64,000 nt of DNA from Tritonibacter aquimaris (GTDB lineage Bacteria; Pseudomonadota; Alphaproteobacteria; Rhodobacterales; Rhodobacteraceae): NCBI RefSeq assembly GCF_009617595.1, contig NZ_WIXK01000002.1, positions 310,001 through 374,000 on the forward strand. Reading direction: 5' to 3'. This document shows positions 36,691 through 44,921 of this stretch, piece by piece. Under the pieces are notes generated by a model, which was not told the DNA's origin, ran no database searches, and saw only the letters and a program-made list of their open reading frames with translations. Positions within the stretch are counted from its first letter, which is position 1; each line of letters opens with the position of its first letter. A program made the position numbers and the translations under genes.

Positions 36691-37502
36691 ACCGGATGAG
36701 TTGGTTTAATACAGTCTCGCTGACGCTGGGCTTTGCCTTCCTCTATATCCCGATGGTGATCCTGATCATCTACAGCTTTAATGAAAGCAAGCTGGTCACC
36801 GTTTGGGCTGGGTTCTCCACCAAATGGTATGGTGAACTCTTGCGCAATGAGGCCTTCCTCAACGCGGCCTGGGTCACGGTCAAAGTTGCGGTGATTTCTT
36901 CAACCATCGCAACGGTTTTGGGCACAATGGCGGCCTATGTGCTGGTGCGCGGTGGGCGTTTCCTGGGCCGGACGCTGTTTTCCGGCATGATCTACGCGCC
37001 ATTGGTGATGCCCGAGGTGATCACTGGCCTGTCGCTTTTGCTCTTGTTTATTGGCATCGGGCTTGATCGCGGTGTGCTTACCATTGTGCTGGCACATACG
37101 ACATTTTCAATGTGCTATGTGTCCGTTGTGGTGTCGTCGCGCCTCGTCACTTTTGATCGCTCCCTCGAAGAGGCGGCGTTGGATCTTGGCGCAACAGCGA
37201 TGGAAACTTTCCGTTTGGTGACGCTGCCGATCATTGCGCCTGCGGTGATTTCCGGCTGGCTTTTGGCCTTTACCTTGTCGCTTGATGATCTGGTGATTGC
37301 GTCTTTTACTGCAGGTCCTGCCGCAACCACGCTACCGATCAAGATCTTCTCAGCCGTGCGTTTGGGGGTCAGCCCAGAGATCAACGCGCTCTCAACCCTG
37401 TTGATTGCGATTGTCTCTGTTGGGGTGATTGTTACATCGCTGGTGTCAAAACGGCAGTTGGTCAAGCAACAGCGAGAAGAGCGCGAAGCGTTGCGCAGCT
37501 AA
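36687..37502 (+). CDS. potI: Putrescine-type ABC transporter permease, PotI-like
   Basis: A 271-residue permease with six helices and the EAA motif EAALDLGATAMETFRLVTLP. It pairs with PotH to make the channel. Last gene of the operon, ending 7 bp before a strong bidirectional hairpin terminator. The length and the N-terminal MNRMSWFNTVSLTLGFAFLYIPM are typical of PotI. Confidence 0.92.
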   Translation: MNRMSWFNTVSLTLGFAFLYIPMVILIIYSFNESKLVTVWAGFSTKWYGELLRNEAFLNAAWVTVKVAVISSTIATVLGTMAAYVLVRGGRFLGRTLFSGMIYAPLVMPEVITGLSLLLLFIGIGLDRGVLTIVLAHTTFSMCYVSVVVSSRLVTFDRSLEEAALDLGATAMETFRLVTLPIIAPAVISGWLLAFTLSLDDLVIASFTAGPAATTLPIKIFSAVRLGVSPEINALSTLLIAIVSVGVIVTSLVSKRQLVKQQREEREALRS

Positions 37503-37508
37503 GGAAAA

Positions 37509-37538
37509 ACTGCGGCACACTAAAATTTGTGCCGCAGT
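37509..37538. terminator. Bidirectional terminator after potI
   Basis: ACTGCGGCACA (37509-37519) and TGTGCCGCAGT (37528-37538) form a perfect 11-bp stem with an 8-base AT-rich loop, between the converging potI and phosphotransferase genes. An A-run lies on the left and serves the minus-strand transcript. Confidence 0.85.
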
Positions 37539-37540
37539 AT

Positions 37541-38287
37541 CTAGTCAGTTCTGAAGGTCTGCAGCTTTGCCAATTCCAGCTGTAGCGCTTCTGTATTCCG
37601 GTCGCCATCCCGCTCGCTGCGCCAGGCGCAATAGGCCGCCATACGCCAATGATACCAGGGGCGTATATCGAGGTAACGCGCAACAACAATTGGGTCGGGG
37701 TAGGCCGCAAGGAACGCTTCTTCTTCTGCTGGGTTGAGAGGGGTTCCACGATAGATGAGCTGCATTGCGGGGGATAAAAACAGCGCCAGATCCTCGCACG
37801 GGTCACCAATTACGGGGCACTGCCAATCGATCAGTCGCAGGCCATTGCTTGTGCGCAAAAGATTGCCAGGTACCGGATCGCCATGCACCAGCGCCAAGTG
37901 CCCGGTTGGGGCAACATCGGTTTGGGGGCGCGCTTGATGCAAATTATATTCTCCGCGCAGCAGAGATATTATTGATTCGGTTTGCTGGTTCAGCGCGTTA
38001 GAGCCATTTGGACCCAGCGCGATATCTTCCGGTAAGCGCGCTTGATGCAGGTTGAATAAAAGCCGGGCAACAGCGGTGACGCCCTCGGTCCAGATACTGC
38101 CGTCCACGTGATCATAGATCAGCCAGCAGTGATCATGAAATCTGCCAAAATCGACAAGCTTAGGGGAAATACCTTGCCCCTCAAGCGCACGTAGCGCGGA
38201 GCTTTCACGATCAAGGCTATTGGCAAACAATGGGTTTGTGCCGCTCTGATCAAAAACTTTCAGAACCTGTTGCCCTATTCGAAACAC
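37541..38287 (-). CDS. Phosphotransferase (choline/aminoglycoside kinase fold)
   Basis: A small-molecule kinase of at least 248 residues from the GTG at 38287. The catalytic loop is VHGDPVPGNLLRT and the metal-binding aspartate is in LRLIDWQCP, the pattern of choline/aminoglycoside/homoserine kinases (HGDxxxxN, IDW). WLIYDHVDGSIW is the hinge-like region. From the GTG the protein would start in the middle of the N-lobe; the frame remains open upstream and encodes a fitting N-terminus (see the adjoining entry). Substrate unknown; choline or a phospholipid head-group precursor is possible. Confidence 0.82.
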   Translation of the reverse strand: MFRIGQQVLKVFDQSGTNPLFANSLDRESSALRALEGQGISPKLVDFGRFHDHCWLIYDHVDGSIWTEGVTAVARLLFNLHQARLPEDIALGPNGSNALNQQTESIISLLRGEYNLHQARPQTDVAPTGHLALVHGDPVPGNLLRTSNGLRLIDWQCPVIGDPCEDLALFLSPAMQLIYRGTPLNPAEEEAFLAAYPDPIVVARYLDIRPWYHWRMAAYCAWRSERDGDRNTEALQLELAKLQTFRTD

Positions 38288-38407
38288 CCGATTTGAACGC
38301 CCACCTTTTAGATGTACGGGCGCCGTGGTGTTATATCCTTTGTGCTTGAGATGCGCGAGCAGGCGCGCATCTAAAAGGGCGAGAGGGGGTTGCAGAATGT
38401 GCTCCAG
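38288..38407 (-). other. In-frame upstream extension of the phosphotransferase without a normal start codon
   Basis: The frame is open for 40 codons up to a TAG at 38408-38410. It reads as good N-lobe sequence, ending VHLKGGRSNRV just before the GTG, where kinases of this fold have their glycine-rich nucleotide loop. There is no ATG, GTG or TTG in frame except the internal GTG. A CTG at 38395 has GGAG six bases upstream and is the best candidate start; an indel in the 5' end is the alternative. Confidence 0.5.
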
Positions 38408-38445
38408 CTAAAGCTCTAGTTTCAGACCACACCCTGCCAAGCGTT

Positions 38446-39123
38446 TTATGCCCCTGGATCCCGGAGTGCGGTTACGTCTGTGGAACTGATCGCCGATCCG
38501 CCGTTCATGATCAAGATCACTTGATTGCCTTGCAGCTGGGTTTCACGGATGGAACTGTAAATTTCCGCAGTTTCCGAGAGCAACAACTCATCGTCGCGGT
38601 AGCTTTCCATGGTGAAGCTGTACGAGCCGGATGGAAGCACATTGCCATCGGCATCGGTGCCGTCCCAATTGTAAGGCTCTGCAGAGACCGGCAACAGGAT
38701 CCGGTTCACCTCTGTGCCATCTTCGTTTTTCACAATCAGGCGGACATCATCCGCAGTTGCCACTGGATTGGGGGAAACAGCAATTGGTGTGCTGCCGTCA
38801 AAATGGCCTGGAACGGCGGCGCGGGCTTCCATTCCAACCCATTGGGTGACGGTCGCCATGGCGGAAAGGCTCAGCTGCGCTTGCATACCGGCAAGCAAAT
38901 CATTGCCCTGAACCTGTTGCTCGACCATAGAGAACTGCGCCAACTGTGACGCATATTCCTGCGAATCAAGCGGCTCCAGCGGATCTTGGTAGCGCGCTTG
39001 TGTTGTAAGCAGGCGCAGGAATGTTTCGAAATCGGTTGAAATCCCTGCGGCGCGGCCGCTGGTGCTTGCTGAAAAAGCCCCACCTGTCGGCAAGGTGGAC
39101 GAGTTGGTGACGGGGGTTGTCAT
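38446..39123 (-). CDS. flgD: Flagellar hook-capping/assembly protein FlgD
   Basis: A 225-residue scaffold protein that caps the growing hook. The conserved N-terminus DFETFLRLLTTQARYQDPLEPLDSQEYASQLAQFSMVEQQVQGN is the FlgD signature; the rest contains the Ig-like and tudor-like core (NWDGTDADGNVLPSGSYSF is the diagnostic GxxxxDGxxxPxGxY motif). It lies 4 bp after fliK, so the two are one operon. FlgD and hook-length control act together in hook assembly. Confidence 0.95.
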   Translation of the reverse strand: MTTPVTNSSTLPTGGAFSASTSGRAAGISTDFETFLRLLTTQARYQDPLEPLDSQEYASQLAQFSMVEQQVQGNDLLAGMQAQLSLSAMATVTQWVGMEARAAVPGHFDGSTPIAVSPNPVATADDVRLIVKNEDGTEVNRILLPVSAEPYNWDGTDADGNVLPSGSYSFTMESYRDDELLLSETAEIYSSIRETQLQGNQVILIMNGGSAISSTDVTALRDPGA

Positions 39124-39127
39124 GGCG

Positions 39128-40786
39128 TTACACTCTCATATCGAGCCCGGTCTCGCCCAGGCTCAAGGTTTGCATCGGTTGTGTCGAAACAGGGAGTTCA
39201 TCTCCGCTTTCAACATTGGCGTTGGTGGCGTTTTTCACTGCGGGTTCACTGCTCTGCTGAGACTGGTGTTGGCGATCGCCGCTGGAGAATTCAAATGAGA
39301 TGGTTTCAAACCCCATGCTTTTGAATTCTTTTTCCAGCTCACCCGCGTGCCGCCGCATGAGATCAATCGTATCACTCCGCTCGGCATTGATTATGACTTT
39401 TACCCCAGTGTCGCTGGTGGCGAGCTGCATGTTGACGCGGCCCAACTCCTTTGGATTGAGCATCACATCAACTTTGCGCTCCCCTTTCGAAGCAAAAGCC
39501 GCAGTCAGCTGAACTGCGATTCTTTGTGCGGTATCAGGGCTTTGTGTAACATTGGGGCGAAAGACTGCTTCGGTCAGTGCTTGGCTGATGCCAATACTGT
39601 TTGCGCCAAATCTCAGGTCACTTACCCTGTCGAATGGAACCGGTTCAAATTGCGCGCTCTGTTGCGCGCCATTTTGTGCCAGAAGCGCTGCAGATGAAAC
39701 AAAACCATTGCTTGTAATCTTGCGATCGCTGGCGGCCGCGCTGCTTTCGCTGCTTGTAATCCGATTGTGCTGCTCTTGGCCTTCGGCGTTTTGACCCTCT
39801 TTGTGATCCTGATTTAGCATTTCACCAGAGGGCGCACCCTCTGACAAAGGCTTGCCTGCCTGCGTTGTCTGTGGCGCGGGCGCAATCGCAGCAGTTTCGG
39901 TTTTCTTCTCACGGGGGTCTACATGAGGCGTAGCTGATTGTAGCGCGGCAGTGGGCTGAGATTGGGCAGCGGCCGTGTCGGCCCTCTGAGGGATATTTGC
40001 TGTCGCGTCACTGGTTACTGTCTTGGCTTGTACACGATCTTGTACGATTTCAGGCTGTTGCTGCAGAGCCGTATTCAGAGCTGCCGTTTTTGCGCCAGGC
40101 CCCTCTTTGGGGGGCGTGATTTGAATGTCGGCGCCCTCTTCTGGGGCCTGTTGCGACGATTCCCAAATGTGTGATGAAAATTCGACAGGTGCCGCCGCCC
40201 GTTCACTGCTGGGCGCGGCCTGAGCAGCTGCTGTGGTGGCTACCAATGGTTTTGTTGTCGCATTTTGCTCAGGTGGCACCGTCTGATGTTGCGTTGGCAC
40301 TTGAAGCAAGGCAGCGGCTTCAGCTGCTACCCGGGCACTATCAGAATCGGTCGCGTCTGACGCTTGATCTGAAGGATCACTTTCGGTCTTTGTTGCGCCA
40401 GTGTCAGTGTCTACATCTTCAGAAGGGGCGGCAGTGAGCTCTCCCTCCGAAATAGCGAGCTGTTGTTCGGGCTCCGCTTCCGGCTGTGTTGACGGACTAT
40501 TTGTATCAGGTGCCCCATCAACGATTGCATCCAGTGACGTCGCGGTATCGCTGTTTTTCGGTTTCTCATCGCTGGGGTCTGGAACGGATGTTGGTGATCC
40601 TGCCTCGTTTTTCCCATTGGAATGACCTTGATTCGAAGCGTCCAGAGTTGCCTCTGCAGTGTCCAGTTCCGAATAAATTTGCGCAAACGAATCTGTTTCC
40701 GCGGATGCTTGGGGCACGCTGTCGGAGCGACTCGAGGAGATTTTCTGATTGTTTTCAGATACCTGAAGTATTCCAGCAAGGTTCAT
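39128..40786 (-). CDS. fliK: Flagellar hook-length control protein FliK
   Basis: A 552-residue secreted ruler protein from ATG 40786 (MNLAGILQVSENN). The long middle region (about 20-420) is low-complexity, rich in Ala, Gln, Pro, Thr, Glu and Ser, as expected of the ruler. The C-terminal Flg_hook domain (about 425-515) has VDVMLNPKELGRVNMQLATS and the LMRRHAGELEKEFKSMGF helix that contacts FlhB. An ATG 24 bp or more upstream is possible. Divergent from flgJ. Confidence 0.92.
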   Translation of the reverse strand: MNLAGILQVSENNQKISSSRSDSVPQASAETDSFAQIYSELDTAEATLDASNQGHSNGKNEAGSPTSVPDPSDEKPKNSDTATSLDAIVDGAPDTNSPSTQPEAEPEQQLAISEGELTAAPSEDVDTDTGATKTESDPSDQASDATDSDSARVAAEAAALLQVPTQHQTVPPEQNATTKPLVATTAAAQAAPSSERAAAPVEFSSHIWESSQQAPEEGADIQITPPKEGPGAKTAALNTALQQQPEIVQDRVQAKTVTSDATANIPQRADTAAAQSQPTAALQSATPHVDPREKKTETAAIAPAPQTTQAGKPLSEGAPSGEMLNQDHKEGQNAEGQEQHNRITSSESSAAASDRKITSNGFVSSAALLAQNGAQQSAQFEPVPFDRVSDLRFGANSIGISQALTEAVFRPNVTQSPDTAQRIAVQLTAAFASKGERKVDVMLNPKELGRVNMQLATSDTGVKVIINAERSDTIDLMRRHAGELEKEFKSMGFETISFEFSSGDRQHQSQQSSEPAVKNATNANVESGDELPVSTQPMQTLSLGETGLDMRV

Positions 40787-40832
40787 CTTGGTTCCAGACA
40801 TTCTATCTTGACAGAAGGACAATACAAAAAAC

Positions 40833-40853
40833 CGGTTACCGCATTTTTAACCG
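40833..40853. promoter_or_regulatory. CGGTTA-N9-TAACCG inverted repeat in the fliK/flgJ divergent promoter region
   Basis: CGGTTA (40833-40838) and TAACCG (40848-40853) form an exact inverted repeat separated by nine bases, in the 127-bp gap between the divergent fliK-flgD and flgJ-flgN operons. On the minus strand it also reads as a direct repeat GCGGTTA/GCGGTAA. It is placed to bind a shared flagellar regulator; resemblance to CtrA half-sites is only partial. Confidence 0.4.
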
Positions 40854-40913
40854 CTTTCTGCGCATTCTGGGAAAAATCGAAACATTTCCCTATTTCGAAC
40901 TGCGAGATCCAGA

Positions 40914-41204
40914 ATGGAAAGCCCAACCACTATTAATACACTTACCGCCAATCCTATTCAGGCAAAGATAACGCCGAAGGTCGATCCAATGCGACAGGCC
41001 GCGATGGATCTCGAAAGCGCGTTTTTATCAGAGATGTTGAAAGCGGCCGGGCTAGGCAAAACCAGCGAATCTTTTGGCGGTGGCGCGGGCGAAGACCAGT
41101 TTTCGAGTTTTCTGGTGGAAGCACAGGCCAAACAAATGACCAAAGCCGGCGGAATTGGACTGGCTGAATCGCTTTATAATGCCCTCAAGGAGTCGCAGTC
41201 ATGA
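40914..41204 (+). CDS. flgJ: FlgJ-type rod-binding protein (no muramidase domain)
   Basis: A 96-residue protein equal to the N-terminal rod-binding domain of FlgJ: RQAAMDLESAFLSEMLKAAGLGKTSESFGGGAGEDQFSSFLV is the conserved block. The C-terminal muramidase domain of enterobacterial FlgJ is absent, as is usual in alphaproteobacteria, where a separate lytic enzyme opens the wall for the rod. Overlaps flgN by 4 bp. Confidence 0.9.
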   Translation: MESPTTINTLTANPIQAKITPKVDPMRQAAMDLESAFLSEMLKAAGLGKTSESFGGGAGEDQFSSFLVEAQAKQMTKAGGIGLAESLYNALKESQS

Positions 41205-41560
41205 TTGACAGTAAATCGCAGGAATTGATCGACGAGTTGGACAGCATCCTGGAAGAAGAGCGCGATGCTCTGATTCAGGGCCAACTGGAAAAATTGGAAT
41301 CTTTGCTCGCGCGCAAAGATGTTCTGATCTCTGAATTGAATGCACATGATGCGTTGGATCGTGAAAGCCTGATTGGTGTGCATGAAAAAGTGTCGCGAAA
41401 CCAGGTTTTGCTCGACAGTGCGATGCAAGGCATCCGAACCGTTGCCGCGCGCATGCAGGAATTGCGTAAAGTACGTAAAGGCCTGGATGTCTATGATAAG
41501 GCTGGCCGTAAAAGCAGCTATTCAACTCGTGCCAGCCTGAAACTGGAAAAGCGCGCCTAA
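41201..41560 (+). CDS. flgN: FlgN-like flagellar chaperone
   Basis: A 119-residue, all-helical, charged protein (IDELDSILEEERDALIQGQLEKLESLLARKDVLI) typical of FlgN, the export chaperone for the hook-filament junction proteins FlgK and FlgL. The closing segment VRKGLDVYDKAGRKSSY is the common FlgN tail in this group. Coupled to flgJ by a 4-bp overlap; followed by 213 bp before fliC. Confidence 0.83.
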   Translation: MIDSKSQELIDELDSILEEERDALIQGQLEKLESLLARKDVLISELNAHDALDRESLIGVHEKVSRNQVLLDSAMQGIRTVAARMQELRKVRKGLDVYDKAGRKSSYSTRASLKLEKRA

Positions 41561-41626
41561 TCAATCGCAATTTAGAGAAAATTCTAGAAATGCAAATTTG
41601 GACTTTAGCACTCCGTTAGTACCTAA

Positions 41627-41649
41627 AGGTGCAAAGTCACATTGCACCT
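41627..41649 (+). promoter_or_regulatory. Perfect 8-bp hairpin in the region upstream of fliC
   Basis: AGGTGCAA (41627-41634) and TTGCACCT (41642-41649) pair perfectly around a 7-base loop, about 125 bp before the flagellin ATG. It could be a DNA operator or part of the fliC 5' UTR, which in Caulobacter is the target of FlbT. No convincing sigma-28 or sigma-54 promoter was seen in the 41561-41773 gap. Confidence 0.45.
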
Positions 41650-41773
41650 CATGATGGGGTGGCGCGAAAGCCGATCGGCACTTCGCACTGTCAGAAAGAC
41701 GTCAGAGAATGCTCCATTTGGGGCTGGGAAAAATCAGGGGAAAAATACCCCCTGCACACAAGGATTAAATGCT

Positions 41774-42616
41774 ATGACCAGCATTCTGACCAACAACGGC
41801 GCAATGGTTGCGCTGCAGACCCTGAAGTCGATCAACAACAACCTGACCGACACTCAGAACGCGATTTCCACCGGTAAGGAAATCAACACTGCGAAAGACA
41901 ACTCTGCGATCTGGTCCATCTCCAAGGTTATGGAAGCGGATGCGAAGAGCTTTGAAGCTGTTGAAGATTCCCTGGCTCTGGGCCAAGCGACCGTGGGTGT
42001 GGCTGTTTCTGCGGTTGAACAGATCACCGATATCCTGAATGACATTCGTGAAAAGGTCGTACAGGCAACCGGTGAAAACGTGAACCACACCGCAATTGGT
42101 GCAGAAATCACTCAGCTGAGCGACCAGGTTGAGCAGATTATTGACGCGGCCCAGTTCAACGGTGCAAACCTTCTGGACGGTACAAGCGTTGATGGCACTA
42201 ACGCTGATCTCACTGTTCTGTCTTCAGTAAACCGCAACGCGGGCGGTTCTGGTGTTACGGTTTCCAACATCACCGTGAGCGCCCAGAACTTCGCGTCTGA
42301 CCTTGATCTGTCCAGCATCGACGTAAGCACTGCAAGCAACGCTGAAAGCGCTCTGGATGACGTCGAAACCTTCCTGCAGCAGCTGACAGAGTCTGGTGCG
42401 GAAATTGGTGCGGCAGCAAACCGTATCGATCGCCAGCTGGAATTCATCGGCAAGGTGAAGGATGCTACCAAGGAAGGCATTGGTGCCCTGGTTGACACTG
42501 ATATGGAAGAAGCATCTGCGCGACTGAAAGCACTGCAGACTCAGCAGCAGCTGGGTGTTCAGGCTCTGTCGATTGCGAACTCTTCGCCGTCGACCCTGCA
42601 GCAGCTGTTCCGTTAA
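41774..42616 (+). CDS. fliC: Flagellin
   Basis: A 280-residue filament protein. The start is ATG 41774 (MTSILTNNGAMVALQTLKSI), preceded by AAGGA; the 44-codon open frame upstream is not part of it. The N-terminal D0/D1 region contains TGKEINTAKDNSAIWSISKVM, and the C-terminal D1/D0 ends ALQTQQQLGVQALSIANSSP and LQQLFR. The central variable part is short, giving one of the small alphaproteobacterial flagellins. Followed by a long hairpin and by its regulators flaF and flbT. Confidence 0.96.
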   Translation: MTSILTNNGAMVALQTLKSINNNLTDTQNAISTGKEINTAKDNSAIWSISKVMEADAKSFEAVEDSLALGQATVGVAVSAVEQITDILNDIREKVVQATGENVNHTAIGAEITQLSDQVEQIIDAAQFNGANLLDGTSVDGTNADLTVLSSVNRNAGGSGVTVSNITVSAQNFASDLDLSSIDVSTASNAESALDDVETFLQQLTESGAEIGAAANRIDRQLEFIGKVKDATKEGIGALVDTDMEEASARLKALQTQQQLGVQALSIANSSPSTLQQLFR

Positions 42617-42626
42617 GTTGAATACC

Positions 42627-42654
42627 GATCAGGGCGTTTTTAAACGCCCTGATC
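42627..42654 (+). terminator. 13-bp perfect hairpin after fliC
   Basis: GATCAGGGCGTTT (42627-42639) and AAACGCCCTGATC (42642-42654) pair perfectly with a TT loop, 10 bases after the flagellin stop. There is no T-run downstream, so it may act as a 3' stabiliser or partial terminator that keeps flagellin mRNA more abundant than flaF-flbT. Confidence 0.7.
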
Positions 42655-42696
42655 ACCTGACCTCAGAGAATCTGATGTAGTATGTTAGGAAAACAC

Positions 42697-43068
42697 GTGA
42701 ATGCCCAATTGAAGGCTAGAAATGCCTACTCAGCAGCAAGCGCAACCGTAAGTACGCCTAAAAGTTTCGAATATAAGGTGATTGCTCACGTAACGCAGCA
42801 AATCATCGAAGCTGCGAAAAAAGGTTCTAAAGGGTTTCCGGCCTTAGTTGCGGCAGTTGATAAAAATCGAAAACTTTGGCGCATTCTGGAAGCGGATCTA
42901 CTAAGCCCAGAAAACGAACTGCCCGATAGCGCAAAAGAAAACCTCGTTTATCTTGCTGAGTTCACGCGCCAACACACTACAAAAATCATCCGAAAAGAGG
43001 CTGGCGTTCAGCCCATTTTGGAAATCAACACAGCCATTTTGCGTGGCCTTCGCGGAGGAGCGACCTGA
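42697..43068 (+). CDS. flaF: Flagellar biosynthesis regulator FlaF
   Basis: A 123-residue regulator from the GTG at 42697 (MNAQLKARNAYSAA), chosen because AGGA lies six bases upstream and FlaF proteins start this way; an ATG at 42682 would add five residues but has no ribosome site. SFEYKVIAHVTQQIIEAA and AVDKNRKLWRILEADLLSPENELPD are the FlaF core. In Caulobacter FlaF is needed for flagellin secretion and works against FlbT. Two bases separate it from flbT. Confidence 0.92.
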   Translation: MNAQLKARNAYSAASATVSTPKSFEYKVIAHVTQQIIEAAKKGSKGFPALVAAVDKNRKLWRILEADLLSPENELPDSAKENLVYLAEFTRQHTTKIIRKEAGVQPILEINTAILRGLRGGAT

Positions 43069-43070
43069 AT

Positions 43071-43475
43071 ATGAGTGGATTGGTCCTGAAACTGGCGCCA
43101 AAAGAGCGCGTCCTTGTGAATGGCGCAGTCATTGAAAATGGGGACCGTCGGAGCCGTCTTTCCATTGTGACGCCGGATGCGAATATCTTGCGTCTGCGTG
43201 ATGCAATTCATCCCGAGGATGCCAATACGCCGGTACGTCGCGTGTGTTATGCAGCCCAGCTGATACTGACCGGTGATGTAGACCCGGATGAAGATCGCCT
43301 CGCTATGTTGCGCCGTATTGAAGAGCTTAGCCAAGTTTTTGTCGATGCGGATAGCCGTAGATCACTGGCGGAAGCAACCGAAGCATTGGTGGGCGACAAT
43401 CACTACCGCTGCCTGAAAGCTTTGCGTACATTGTTGCCACGCGAAGAGCGTTTGCTGGCAATTCGCCCATCCTAA
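43071..43475 (+). CDS. flbT: Flagellin mRNA repressor FlbT
   Basis: A 134-residue RNA-binding post-transcriptional regulator. MSGLVLKLAPKERVLVNGAVIENGDRRSRLSI is the FlbT opening, and CYAAQLILTGDVDPDE and HYRCLKALRTLLPREERLL are conserved. In Caulobacter FlbT binds the flagellin 5' UTR and promotes its decay until the hook is complete. Here the fliC 5' region with the 41627-41649 hairpin is the likely target. Last gene of fliC-flaF-flbT. Confidence 0.93.
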   Translation: MSGLVLKLAPKERVLVNGAVIENGDRRSRLSIVTPDANILRLRDAIHPEDANTPVRRVCYAAQLILTGDVDPDEDRLAMLRRIEELSQVFVDADSRRSLAEATEALVGDNHYRCLKALRTLLPREERLLAIRPS

Positions 43476-43910
43476 AGACAGGGGGCTGCCTTTAGGCATC
43501 TCCCCGTGTATCAGATGTTGTAATTGGCATCGCTGCGCACCTTTTGCAGCTGCCGATTCAACGTTTGAATGCGCAGACACTGCAGTAATCAATAGGGCGC
43601 GCGCCAATAGGTTGCGGCTCATGAGGCGGCTCTTCTGGTCGCCTTTTGCTGGAATGCTACCTGAAACCTTCAATCAACCCTGTATGATAGTGTCTTGCCC
43701 CAAGGGCTGTTGCCGCGCCTTTTCTGCGCCTGTGCTATCTCACCCCATTCGATCGCTGCACGAGATTGGTTTTTCACACGAACGGTTGGCGCGGATATGA
43801 GGCGGATGCTGTTTGTGCACATGCTCTGATCCAGTTGTTTCAGCATTGGGCAGTGATCCCTTGAAAAACATGCGCGGCGGTTTCTATTGGGCTGATGCGT
43901 TAGTTTGCAA
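43476..43910. other. 435-bp region without a confident gene
   Basis: Just after flbT, GGGG-N2-TGCC pairs with GGCA-N3-CCCC (about 43481-43505), a possible weak terminator. The rest contains only short open frames with no recognisable homology on either strand. A 24-codon stretch on the minus strand near 43510-43590 has coding-like composition (ending ...VRSDANYNI) but no start in frame, so it could be a decayed gene end. Confidence 0.4.
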
Positions 43911-44921
43911 TCAATACTGAATGATCGCACTCTCCCATTCCTTGATGAAATCGCGGCGTTTCAGCTGGTCCAAGTATATCATCAAGGAGGGCTCTAAGGG
44001 TATGAGCGGCCGCGTCTCGGTGTGTTTTGCAGAAAACAGTGGTGGCAGAAGTGATGCAGGCTGGTCTTTGCCCTCTGGTGTGTAGCTCAATGTGAATTCA
44101 ACAAAAGCGCGTGCGACCTCTTTGCGTTCTGAGGTCTTGGCCAGATAGATTGTGCGCATCATTGTGGTGGAGAAATCTGTTGGCACGATGACGACGATGT
44201 TTCTTGCGCTGTGTGCTCGTGTCTCGGCGTAGCTACCAAGCACGTTATAGGCCAAATAGATTTCTCCGGCCTCTACTGCATCAATCATCGCTCCTGAGCA
44301 ACAGTAGAGCTTGGTACCAAGGCTCCCCATGACTTCTGTGAGCCGCCAATAGGTTTCTGATGTGCGCGCATCTTGCGTAGCAAATAGGTATCCAACCCCT
44401 GAATCGCGAATATCGTAGGTGGCAACACGACTGCGAAAAAGATCGCTTTGACTGCGCAGTAAGGCAATTAAATCTTGTCTGGTCTCAGGGATTGGCAGGC
44501 CGGTAAATGCCTGTTTGTTAAGAATAATCGAAGCTGGTTCAGCCGTGAAGCCAAACAGGCTTTGGCGCCATTGTGCCCATTCAGGATAGTCCAGATCGTT
44601 CAGCCGTTCCGCATGGCCATCGTTGACCAATTTGATCTGCAGATCCATGGCGCTTGAAATCACCACATCAAATCGGTGAGGTTGAGTATTGGCGATATTG
44701 TAGATATCCGCAGTGCCTGCAACAAAGTATTCCACCGACCAATCTGGGTGCTGCGCCACAAACGCCGTGATCAGCGGTGCCAGATAAAGTGTATCCGTGC
44801 TTGAGAGAACCTGCAGTTTTTGTGGAGCCTGAGGATCGCCAAATAATCTTTGATCTTCCCACACTTGGGCACAAGTGACCTGCGCCCATAAGGCCAAGAT
44901 CAGAGCGAAAGTACAGCGCAT
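43911..44921 (-). CDS. Periplasmic substrate-binding protein linked to the TctE-type kinase
   Basis: A 336-residue exported protein with signal peptide MRCTFALILALWAQVTCA. The mature part (LQVLSSTDTLYLAPLITAFVAQHPDWSVEYFVAGTADIY) belongs to the iron/thiamine-type binding-protein fold, with a later YDIRDSGVGYLFATQDARTSETYWRL segment. Its start overlaps the kinase gene by 22 bp, and no permease or ATPase follows, so it is more likely a periplasmic sensor partner of the kinase than a transport component. Comparable regulator-linked binding proteins accompany TctDE-type systems. Confidence 0.78.
   Translation of the reverse strand: MRCTFALILALWAQVTCAQVWEDQRLFGDPQAPQKLQVLSSTDTLYLAPLITAFVAQHPDWSVEYFVAGTADIYNIANTQPHRFDVVISSAMDLQIKLVNDGHAERLNDLDYPEWAQWRQSLFGFTAEPASIILNKQAFTGLPIPETRQDLIALLRSQSDLFRSRVATYDIRDSGVGYLFATQDARTSETYWRLTEVMGSLGTKLYCCSGAMIDAVEAGEIYLAYNVLGSYAETRAHSARNIVVIVPTDFSTTMMRTIYLAKTSERKEVARAFVEFTLSYTPEGKDQPASLLPPLFSAKHTETRPLIPLEPSLMIYLDQLKRRDFIKEWESAIIQY

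Noticed and set aside
41642-41773. 44-codon N-terminal extension of flagellin
   Set aside because: Flagellins start at the MTSILTNN position; the extension has no ribosome site and no homology.
43376-43621. Minus-strand open frame starting MSRNLLARALLITAV, overlapping the end of flbT
   Set aside because: It runs into the well-supported flbT gene on the other strand, has no family resemblance and no ribosome site, and its composition changes abruptly.
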